A DNA stretch of 64,000 nucleotides, taken from the NCBI GenBank assembly GCA_934045905.1, contig OW203768.1, forward strand, positions 11,932,316 to 11,996,315. Reading direction: 5' to 3'. The DNA is from Leuctra nigra. Taxonomy: Eukaryota > Arthropoda > Insecta > Plecoptera > Leuctridae. The position numbers were made by a program, and so were the translations under genes. The notes below the pieces were generated by a model. The model saw only the letters and a program-made list of their open reading frames with translations. It had not been told where the DNA came from and searched no databases. This document shows, one piece after another, positions 33,955-45,900 of the stretch. The stretch's first letter is position 1, and every line of letters begins with the position of its first letter.

Positions 33955-36900
33955 GCGAATTGCAGGCGACTGTAGAGTTCTCTGTGGAACTCTACAAGTT
34001 CTACAATGTGGATCTTTTTCAGCGAGGGTAAGTCAATTGTTAATTTTATTAGCAATGAGCAATTTGACTGACATTTGACCTAGGTCTACGTAATTTATTC
34101 TCCGGAACACTATCTACTTTTTTGTTAAATGTTACCAACTCTTTGACAGAAATGAATAGGTAATAATAAGAAAAGTCATTGCACCTTTACACATAGTTAA
34201 AATGAAAACAGTCATTTGATGTCATTGTAATCGTCAGTCTTCCAAATGAAGTTGCGTGCCAAACTATTTCAATCGTCCTCTGCCAACATACTCGCCCACT
34301 GGTCGAATTATGCTGAGGTTCAATGTGCCAGTATTGTCGAACTTTTTACTTCCTGGTTTCTTTCTGAACTATCCAGCGCACAGCTGGTCGAAAGTAATGA
34401 AACATTTGATGGTGGAAGAGTTTGATGGTTGTTGGTTGGTGAGGTTTTGTCATTGGAAGACCATTGTCCAATTTGGCACCAATGGCACCAATAGCTTATA
34501 TCGTGTGAAGATGTCAGGAGTCGATCAGTTGGGTTATAGAGACGAAAGTGGCATGCAATCGCATGTTTGAAATTACCTCTACGCATTAAAGGACATGCAT
34601 AAACCAATTTGTCATTTGTCAATAGTCCCTTTCTATTCTGATAAAAAAAAATGCGTAATCACAGGGTTAGGCTAAGCATTGACATACACTGGGGTTGAAG
34701 GTACCTATCAACCTGATTTAGTACCTACTTACAGGCAAGATTTTTTATGCTTCAAATTGTATTGCATCAGTACTAAGCAGCTAGAAAAATGTTGAACCAA
34801 AAATACCAAAAACTAAAGACAGTCAACATGAGACTGTGTTTTCTTTGGCTCCCAATACCATTTTTATTGCTTACTTATCCATGCCTAATAAAATATTTTG
34901 CTCAGTCTGCAAACTCTTCAAAATTAGAACCTTGCGTTCTTGTTCTCATTTTCAAAGATCGCGTCCATAAGCTTCGATTTTGTTTGTAAGTTGCACATTA
35001 TTTGCTAGTAATTATAGACGACTATATTCATATTGTAATTGAATAATGAATATGGGAATGTGTGCAAACGGTATTTGAAGAGCTGTCCCCCTGGAGCTTT
35101 GCCCTGGATTTGAGCCAGTCTGGCACACGGAACAAAGCTGTTGATTAATCCAGACCAGACATAGGTTTCCTGACCGCTCTAGAGCTTCCTAGAGCTAGGG
35201 CAAGCCGATTATAGTATTCTACACATGGCGTGGTTTTAAAAGGGATTGTAAAACACGCGGCTAAGATAATAGGTAATTTCATCAGCAAAAGTGAGGAATT
35301 ACAAGTCGGCAGTTTGTCTTTATTAAAGTGGGTTCTCCAATTTTTTTAGTAGTGTACCTACCTACTTAAGAGGGCTTGGTAGTGAGTTTGACCTTGAAGA
35401 GTTTTTTAATCGATTTTTATCAATATCTTTTTCCAGTGTAATTGTTAACAAAATAGGGCTATGGACGTGAATTCAGAACAGTTCAATGAAAATAATTCCA
35501 TAGCTTGTAATTGTTTATTAGATATACTTTATCCTACAGGTGTTTAGAACCCGAAAATTTAGTAATTTTCGGGTTCTAAACACTTGTTGGACACAATAAA
35601 ACTAATAGCTTATTCCAAACTATGAAATTATTTTCATTGAACTGTTCTGAATTCACGTCCATAGCCCTATTTTGTTAACAATTACACTGGAAAAAGATAT
35701 TGATAAAAATCGATTAAAAAACTCGTCAAGGCCACGCTCACTACCAAGCCCTCTTAAATCTGTACCATCACTAGAGAAGGGAAATAGAATCCACACAAAA
35801 AGGCTCCGTTTCTGTAGTCCTAATGTGGCAGTTTAATATTTCCGCAAAACAATTATTTATTCCTAGATGTTGAGTTAGCAGAACTGTCCTTCTTCTTTAC
35901 CAACTTGTCAAAAGTTCAATTTAAAATACAAAATCGGGCATTGTAATCCCTTTATTTGCTAAGCTTTTGAAAGAGCAGACTTGAAATTTGACAAGAAATT
36001 GAGCTATTTTCTGTGGATTCTATTCCCCTTCTCTCGTAGAGAAGATACGGTGGGTAGATCTTACGTCTGTCATCCCTGACGGTTTAGTGTTCTACATTCA
36101 AATTGACAAACGAGTTAGTAATGAAAATATAAACCGAACCTCGTTTACTTTTAACAAGTTTACCTCTCTTTTATGCGTCCTCTAATGCGTAGGTAGGTAA
36201 TTTCAAACATGCGATTGCATGCCACTTTCGTCTCTATAATTCAACTGATCGACTCCTGATATCTTCACAATCACACGATATAAGCTTTAAGGTAATTGGT
36301 GCCATTAATTTACTGTAGGCACCTATTTTCCTCCTCCCCACCATGTATGCCAGGGGTCGGCAACATTTAAATTGATAAATTGAATACATTGAAAATTACT
36401 AGCTTATTTTGATATTTTGACGAAGCCCCCCCCCCCCTCCCAGTTGTTGCCCCGAAGGGCGTTTTTTAGAATTTCAACAATTTAAAAGTGATTCTGGAAC
36501 TTTTAAGTGAACAAACTGAATGAAATAACCTTCCAAATGTTGCCCCGCAGGGTGTTTTTTCCGAATTTTCAAAATTTTCGAATCCAGATTTGTATTTAAA
36601 TTATACAGAGCCATTCAAGGACCATGCGGCGGAAGACGCCGCAGGTTGTCGACCCCTGATGTATGCAATACACTTCATCATCATCCCCATTCCCCAGTCA
36701 TAATCATTCATCCGTCGCCATTAGCCTAACAACTGCAGAAATGTACGACGTTAGTAGGCTAACAAAATCAGTTTTATAATCGCGATTTTAATTGCTCGCG
36801 CTCATCCAGAAAATCTTTCAACACCTTTCAAGTATTCAATTAAACTTTCCCCACACTATTGAGCCGTTTCATCGCGTGAAAAAAAACTGAAAAGTCTCCT

Positions 36901-39900
36901 TTGAAATCTCGAGTCTTTTCATAGTTTCCACTTGACATTATCAACCGCGGGGGAGGGTTATAAAGAAAGTGGGAAAGCGTAATAATGCAGGGCTCTCGCC
37001 TACTTCGGAGCGGGTGGTGGGTGGCTGGGGTTAGCTTAGATAGGGAGACGAAGATAGCTTGTAGACCAAGGGTTGGGCGGATGATATTGCATGGTATCAG
37101 ACTATTTACAGGGACATAGATGTTGGAGGATGGAACCGATGGATCCCACACAAAGGCTCAGTTTCTTGGTGTATTTATTACGTTTCAACTCGGTTTCAAG
37201 CTTTCTTTCCATTCAAGTAAATACTGTAAATTTAGATATCCCAGGAATGGAGCACATTTTGTGTATATTAATTCTGCTTGGTAGGTTGAACCTATTTAAT
37301 TAGTAAATTTCTCGGAATCAAAAGAAAAATACAAGTAAAAATAGAACATTATTAAATTCAATTTTAACACAATGTCTATTTTTTTTATTTTTTTTTACAA
37401 ATCGAACATTTCCATTTCTGGTTTCTAAACTTTTTCCGTTCACGGAGTCCCAACTCGGAACACAATTATGCCAATTTCTGACTTTCCTCCGCCCAAATAC
37501 CGCTTTTAGCCTAGATGCGCCCAAAAACAATTCATGAGGAACTGGAACCCTCGTTTGCCCTAAAAAAACTATGCGATTTGGACTAGAAATTTTGGCTTTT
37601 GACATGATGTAAAACTGATTCTGCACTTGAATATTTGATTGATTGTAAGGTAAGCTTTTGAAACGTCTTGGATTGGTCCGCGGTGCTCCTCTAAGCCATC
37701 GACGTACAGTTTAGGACCCCCCCCCCCCCCCCCACTGCATGCATTATTTCAATTGTTTCTAGCTTCTTTACATTGGATATGCCATCAGCGTACAGACAGC
37801 ATTGACCTCGAGGTCAAACGTTGGTCTAAAAAAGTAGCCGAGCAATTTTTATTAGTACCTACGTGGTACTTAAATGGAGTGTAAACCTTACATTCAGACC
37901 CTGTTTGCAAACATTTCCTTTAGTAGTACAGAACTGGATATATTATGGAGCTATAATCCTACTGGCTGGACTAAAATGTTTTTTTTTTAATTAGTTCACA
38001 CTTTAAAAATATTTCATTATTGTAACAAGTTATGATTTTACATGTGTCAAAATAGTAGTGGTGTTAGGTACCTCTACGTACTATTATTTAGGTACCTACA
38101 ACAGTAGGTAGTTGTATATTTTACGGTACCTGGTAAATTTCAAATTAAAAGAAATTGAATGGATTTATTCTATTCGACACTTGACCATACTAAAAACGGT
38201 ATTATTCGAAAGAAACGGATTGGATTGATTATGAAAAAATTTGATTCGATCTCCAATGAAGTCTGTGCTGACTCTTACCTCTCTAGTTGATGCACTCTGA
38301 TTTCATTGATAACAACAAGGATGACTGTCAAGGATAACCTCTCCACAATTCCGATTTATCCACCGATCATTTCTACTTTGGCCGAGTGCACCTGCTTTAT
38401 TACGGAGTAAATGTGCAATATTTATCACTTAAACGATTTCAGTGACTATTTTCTCAGTCTTAGCTCATAAACTGACGACCGCATAGCATGTTAGTGCCCT
38501 ATCCTCCCCTATAGGACACACCTCTGGGAATTTATGAAAGTAGGAACAGTTTTATGAACGGCGGGCATCATAACCAAGTCAAGGTGGAATGATTCCTGGA
38601 CTTTACGATAAGTGGCGTATGTTATTAGAAAATGTCGAGTTGTACGCATGATCCGTCTTAAAGGCCGAGACAGTATTTATGATTATGTCTAGTGTTAGGA
38701 TTTTTCATGAAATTTTTTGTGTGAAAATTTTCAATGTTTTAAATCCTGAGGAAGGTTTTCTTTTTTATTATTTTTCTGGTAGGTGCACCGACATTTTTAA
38801 AAGTATTTCTATCACGCATAATAATGTAACACACCTCCATTAATACTTTACTTGAAATAAAACAATTGAAAATATGCTGAAAGGTCCTCTGTAAATGAGT
38901 ATTTTCATGAAAATTTTCATGAAAATTTTTAAGTCCCAACACTAATTATGACAATTATCAACATATTAACACTTTAAATGCAATAACTTCACTAATGTCA
39001 TAGTAGAATATGAGCAGAATCTTCAAATGACGTTACAAGATACATCTACTTATATTTGCAAAACAATAGGATATTACCTAAAGGTGGCACGACGTAATTT
39101 TTATAGACTTTGGGATTTGATGGCATTGGGAATAGAATTCAATTATTCATGTTTCTACTTATTGACTGAGTTGAATATTTTTGTGAGCTCTCGCTCGTTA
39201 GGTCAAAGGTCCCGGGTTTGTGCCCCGGTTCGGCCGCATACTTCAAAATTACTTCCATTCGCACATTTTCACCTCCTTAAAACCAATAAAATCCGGCTAC
39301 TCAAGCTGATAAATTCCTAAGAAATGGAGCATTTTTGTGTAGATTCTATAAGCGTTCTCGACATCTACATCTAATAATCATGATGAAACTGGTTGTGGTT
39401 GATGATTATTTTCACTTTTCAATACACTATCAAGGTTTTTATTCAGAAAAAAATATTTTTTCATATCGGTATTTTATAAACATTTCATAGAAGATTTCGT
39501 TGCTATGATAGTTTACGTCATGCAACTTTACCTATAAAGACACATAATTCAATTTTCCGGTGAAACCAAGTTACCGATCTTGCTAAAAATCAATAGTGAA
39601 CCGAACAGAGTAGAATAAAAATTGTGTGACAAAATTGGCTTGATCAGTTACTTTCTTTGAGTAGGGCAAAAATAAAAATAAATATATTCGAGACAAGTTT
39701 TCAACTGCAGACCCTCGCTTAATTACACGATGTCAGAGTTCACGATTGCCGTGACGTGTCAGCACGCCGTGAATGTGATCTCTTGCCTCTGCCTTTAATA
39801 CCCGTCTTCACTGCGCCTTAGAACGCAATATCACCGCCTCCTTGAGCCAACACAATGAAGCAAAGCAAGGCGATTAGATTGCCACCGAGTCAACATCATT

Positions 39901-42900
39901 ACTCGACTTCTGTGTGTGTTTGATCTGCGTACTAAATCAAGGTCGCTAGAAGGGTGCGGTCGCCAATCGCAAAGGAACATCAATGTTGACATGATGGGCC
40001 ATGTCAAGGGGGTCACGGGTCACGGGATGGACGAGGATGGGGTTTTGCCATCAAGTTGAAATGGAGAAACAGTGAAAACTACCTACATTTACCTAGTTTA
40101 TTAAAAAATCTTAGACCACATTAAAATTATATTTAGTTACCCTTTTCAAAAGTTTCATATGCAGTTCTTGTTTCCAGGTATCTTATTACCTATGTTACCT
40201 ATTGTTGAATAACATAAATCGATCTCAGGATCGTCGAATTGCTGAAATTTTTAAAAAGCAGAGCTAACTAGATCATTTTTAATATTGTCTATAACTTGCT
40301 TACGTGAGTAACTAATCACTTGCGTTTAATTTTTTATTTTAATCTGATTTATATTGACATATATTGACATATTTATATTGACTTATATTTTTATATTGGC
40401 GCTAGAAGTCATAAAGAAGTCAAGAGGTACCTACCTAAATTTCGATCTTAAATTTTATATACGAAATGTAGATTTATGATAATCTGAATAAGATACTAAT
40501 TAATTTCTTTAATTAATTTTTATGATTGATAAAAAATTAATCGAATTTATATTATTAAATCTGATTTGGTTGTATATCGATTTATTTTGATAAATAAAAT
40601 TATGCAGGTTTTTTTATTTTCATTTTATATTTTGATAATGATCTTGTTTTCGGACGGATCTTGCGCCATCTTCGCTTGAGATTGTACATCAGTAGAAACA
40701 GATATTAGCTTCGAGTAAACTACCTACCCTTACTCTTAGTCTTAGGTCATTGCTCCATATTTGCGATTCATAATAAGTTTGACGTTATAATTAAACAATC
40801 CCCCTTCTAAACAAGCCGTCTCATGCGACTAGTGGACTGTATGGATTGGCCCCGTGGCCGAGGGTTGCAATATGCAGCTCTCCCGTGTCCCGTGGGAACC
40901 GCTCTCTCTTCTGGAGGTGTGGATGAATCATTCACAGCTCACGTGGCCGCGAGGTGAACGTGCCGACCTCTTGGCAAGAGCAACACGTGACTGCCAGCCC
41001 GTAGCCGTGTCGGGAGCACTCTTGCCAAGATCGTGTTGATAAATTACAAGTATGGATCCTCTTTTCATTTTTTTTTATATCGGGGATGGTGTTCTACGTA
41101 ATTTTTAAAACTACTATTTTTTATTTGATGATTTCATCGATTTTTTGTGCCTTTTTTATTTTTTTATTTTTAGTATCCTCTGATTTTTTTCGTGATTTTT
41201 GATTATTATTTGATCTTTTTTTGATAATTAGGTACCTAAGTAGTTTAATTTTATCCTAAAGCGATTGATTTTAAATATTTAATCCCTCGGATTAGCCCTC
41301 ATATGACACACTACTTATTATTAAAAATGTGGGTAACGATATTAAAATATTTATGAGATTCGATCGCGAAACAAACTTGTCTGAATTTCCATGTCGTCCC
41401 ATAGTTTTCAACCTATTTATGAACCATCACTTATGCTATCGTTCACACAGTTTTTGACGTTCACAGAAGTTACGCCCTAATTACTCATATATTTTGTATG
41501 AGGCTTCGTGCCTCAATTATTGACCGCTACACGCTAAAAACCTCATCTTTCCATTGCGGCTGCCGCTAGACAGACAAATAGACAAACCAAAAATCGGACA
41601 GAGAAAGAGCTAGGTACGCTAAGTTCGCTTGCTATAATAAAACTCGGGTTTCCTTGACCTCCTCTGCATGTATCACCACACCTTTTATTTAGTATCATTA
41701 TCCAACGTTGAATGGATCTAATCATTTAATGAAATAGTGTATAGATTGATTGGTTTATAGGCAATGCGGCTATTCAAAGAGTGGACCTCCCTTTATTATG
41801 GACCAATCACATTGTCATACATTGCGAACGTAAAATACGAAAATATAGTATTCTATTTTTATAAAAATGTAGAAATTGGGCGGAATGATAGGCTCAAAAC
41901 GAAGGGCCCTCCGATGACCTCCCCAGAATTATGTTATTTTTACCTACTTTGTTATTGACTTCAAAGGTATGCTATCAGTTGTGTAAAATATATTATGGTG
42001 CAATATAATATGGAAATCGCAATTAGCGGGCGTTACTACGAAACTTCTCTTTTCTCTTAGTGTTTTTTTGTGTTTTTGTAGGCAATGTCCAGCGCACACC
42101 GTTCAATCGATCTAAAATGTGCACACACACAAATGTCATAAGAGCTGGTCACAGATATAGTTTTTGAACGAGATCCTGTGACTGGTTGAAAAAATGGAAC
42201 CGTTTAACCGATCAACTGCAAATTTTGCTTGGTTATTGGATTTGGGACCAACATTTAACCAGTTTTTAACAATTTTCATTTTACGGATATTATATACCTG
42301 TTTTGAAATAATTGTCAAATTTATGCAAAGAAATTTCAAAAAGTAATCACTCGTCATTTGATGCATTTAAAATTAGATTGTCTTAAGGCCGATGCACAAT
42401 AGGGAAGTCTCGTGAAGATTTGAATTCAGAATAATATTTATTTTATGAAAGTTGAGATGTTGCTGAACACAGATGTGGTATTATTTTTGTTGTTGGACGA
42501 ATAGTTCTCATGTAATTAATTTACAAAGTTTGATAGATCTCCTCTAATTTAAAAACAGGAAAATTGGCAATGACATCACAGTTTGCTATATTGCCATGGC
42601 AACAAGGGAATCCCCATTAGGCCAAGCAACGAAGGCTAAAAACAGGCCGAACCCGGGACAAATTGCAAGATTTGTCTTTTTCATCAGACCTTATTCAGAA
42701 AAATTCGCTGATTACAACAAAAAAAAGTTTTACGCAGAGATGTGAAGGGAAATTGTCCAAAATTACGTGTAAAGTTCAAATTTTGAGAACATAAAATATA
42801 TTTTTTTAGAATCACAGAACACATTTTGATATTTGTTTTCAATAAAAAGTATGTATTATATTAGGATACAATACTCGAAAAAAAATTGGGTGATAATATT

Positions 42901-45900
42901 AATTATTTTTGGATTTATTCAATGATTTCATAAAATGACGTCATTTAAATAATTAGTCGTAGTGACGTAACTAAAGGAGCTAGAATAAATGTTTTTACGG
43001 GAAAATGTTGGTAATAAAGCCTAATATTTTTGGTATGAATATGATCAAAAGTTCACCACGCATCTACTAATTGTTGTCAAACAAAATTTTAATCAAATTA
43101 TATGAAAAATTAAACATCAATATAACGCAATTATTGGCATAACGGCGGAACTGTTTGATCAGGAAATGTTGTCCCTTATAGAATTTTGGTGCCTGATAAA
43201 ACCTAGCCTAAAGAGAGATTTGGGACGCCATTTTGAAACCGGAAGTGGCATCATCTTGAAAACGGCTGAACCGATATTAACGGAACTGGTGGCAATCGAC
43301 TCCAACGGTCATATGACAAAACAGATCAATAGTAAAACCAGAAATTGCCAATAACAAATCCGGGAAATGACGTCACAAGTATTCAAAATTCTTCTAAACC
43401 CCCTGTTCAACAATAAATACATTATTCTGGCTTGTTATAATGTAATATATGAATTTATTAAAAAAAAATCTATGTGGCATTGTTTTCAGTCGCCATTTTG
43501 AGAACCGGAAGTGATTCCATAGCTCGGAAACTTTTTTTTTTATAAAATCTTTATTCACACATGTACATAGATTTACAATCACAGTTGATATACAAACAGA
43601 AAAAGTGAATAATAGGAATACTTAGAAACTAATAAAGAAATCAGGGTCTTTAACTTCCAGGCAAAAGGAAACGTATTGGAATGAAATCAAATACCAATTA
43701 ATTAAGTGGATACCACTCTGTGTCTGGAATTAGAAAAGGTTTTAAGCCTTGTGCCGGCATAATTTTATGTTGGTACAGCATTATAACTAGATACCAATAT
43801 TTTTATTACCATGATATAACCATGTTAAAACTTATTATTTTATCATTATAAATAGCGACTTTTACAATTAAATTCATAAAGATATGCATTTATGTATTTA
43901 TTTAATATACTTATTGTTAAATAGGGGGTTTTAGAAGAATTTTGAATATTTGTGACGTCATTTCCGGTATTTTTTATTGGTAATTTCTGGTTTTACTATT
44001 GATCTGTTCTGTCATATGACCGTTGGAGTCGATTGCCACCAGTTCCGTTATTATCGGTTCAGCCGTTTTCAAGATGATGCCACTTCCGGTTTCAAAATGG
44101 CGTCCCAAATCTCTCTTTGGGCTAGGTTTTATCAAGCGCCAAAATTCTATAAGTGACAACATTTTCTGATCAAACAGTTCCGCCGTTATGCCAATAATTG
44201 CGTTATATTGATGTTTAATTTTTCCTATAATTTGATTGAAATTTTGTTTGACAACAATTAGTAGATGCGTTGTGAACTTTTGATCATATTCATACCAAAA
44301 ATATTAGGCTTTATTGCCAAAATTTTCCTGTAAAAACATTTATTCTAGCTCCTTTAGTTACGTCACTACGACTAATTATTTAAAATACGTCATTTTATTA
44401 AATCATTGAATAAATCCAAAAATAATTAATATTATCACCCAATTTTTTTTCGACTATTGTATCCTAATAAAATACATACTTTTTATAGAAAACAAATATC
44501 AAAATGTGTCCTGTGATTCTTAAAAAAAATATTTTATGTTCTCAAAGTTTGAACTTTACACGTAATTTTGGGCAATTTCCCTTCACATCTCTGCGTAAAA
44601 CTTTTTTTTGTTGAAATCAGCGAATTTTTCTGAATAAGGACTGATGAAAAAGACAAATCTTGCAATTTGTCCCGGGTTAAATGCTTCGTTGCTTGGCCTA
44701 CATGTCAACACAATGTTAATGACTTGGAAATGACATCACAGTTCTGATTCTTGTTACAGGCCGTTTTTCCCGCCAAAAATCCTATGATATTTGAACTCGA
44801 TTTTTATGAATGAAAATTTAAGATTTCATAGGTAATAAGCAGTGGTCGAATTGGGGGGGGGGGTGCGGGGGGATGGCATCCCCCCATGGGGAATATATTG
44901 ATGGTTCCATCCCCCCATGGCTAATTTTTCCACTTCACCATCCCCCCATGAGAGATTAAAAATACACTCAGAACGTCTCAAAATTGATTTCAAAGTGTCA
45001 AAAAACCAAAAAACGCCCTGCGGGGCAAGGTTTGTAGATCGTTCCCCCCCCCCACACTTAGTGAAAACTATGAAAAATTTAAAAAAAAATAGAAAATCAA
45101 AATAACTACAACTCAGAACGTCTTAAAATTGATTTCAAAGTATCAAAAAACAAAATAACGCCCTGCGGAACAAGGCTTTTGGGGCAGGACCTCACACCTT
45201 ATTGGAGTGAAAACAGAAAAATTAAACAAATATAAAAATCAAAATAACTACAACTCAGAACGTCTCAAAATTGATTTCAAAGTATCAAAAACCCAATAAC
45301 GCCCTGCGGGGCAACGTGGGGGGGGGGGGGGGTCAGAAATCCTGCCAGTACACCATCCCCCCATGGACTGACTTCCAATTCGACCACTGGTAATAAGTGT
45401 ATTTGTCATTATTATTTGTGTTTATTTATAGAAATTTACTAGAATAAAATTTCATGAGACTTCCCTATTGACGCAGACGGACGACGCGGACGGTCGACGA
45501 AGACAGATACGATTTAGGTATGAGTTCGTCCGTCCGCGTCAGACTTGTGAACAGCATTAATTTGTCACTCGATTTGTCATACCTAAACATCGCATCGTAT
45601 CCGTCTCCGTCGTCCATCCGCGTCGTCCGTCTGCGTCAATTGTGCATCGGCCTTTATCGATTTCCATGGTCTAATAGGGCAGCAACTTTCACACGCATAT
45701 TAATTCTCATGCAAATACGAAGACTCGCTTATCAACGCGTTACACAGAGCGTTTTCCTATCCAGTTCATTGAGACTTGACTGGCTTGGTCAATGGGGAAT
45801 AAGTGAATGTTGAGATTTTTTTTGTTTATATACAGAATAGGCTCAAAGAGCAATGTGAAATTTTATTATATTTTTTTAATTAATATATTTCCCATAATTA

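Larger units (their letters stand above)
42386..45653. mobile_element. 3.3-kb long-inverted-repeat element
   Basis: The ends AGGCCGATGCACAAT and ATTGTGCATCGGCCT are inverted and flanked by TTA. About 1 kb of left arm (to about 43400) is repeated inverted from about 43921 to 44700, at over 90 percent identity by eye. The arms each carry the same 62-codon frame (43166-43354 plus, 43974-44162 minus), a symmetric shadow of the repeat rather than two genes. The spacer holds a retroposed 3' end. The right arm holds a hAT-like element (44840-45389) and a 168-bp hairpin (45471-45638). Confidence 0.75.
42010..45758. mobile_element. GAGCGAGCG-family copy split by a 3.3-kb element
   Basis: The left part to 42385 carries GCGGGCGTTACTACG, CGTTCAATCGATCTAAAATG and GAACGAGATCCTGTGACTGG. 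The right part from 45654 carries ACTCGCTTATCAACGCGTTA and GAGCGTTTTCCTA. Joined over the insertion they form one family member. Confidence 0.6.

Noticed and set aside
34256..34570. 104-codon frame on the plus strand
   Set aside because: Its second half is repeated in inverted orientation at 36185-36305, so it is repeat sequence; the product has no recognisable domain.
43166..44162. Two similar 62-codon frames facing each other
   Set aside because: They are the two arms of one inverted repeat; the similarity follows from the repeat and not from two genes.
44960..45330. Regularly spaced repeats resembling a CRISPR array
   Set aside because: Only three imperfect units, spacers themselves repeated, all inside a hAT-like element in an animal genome.
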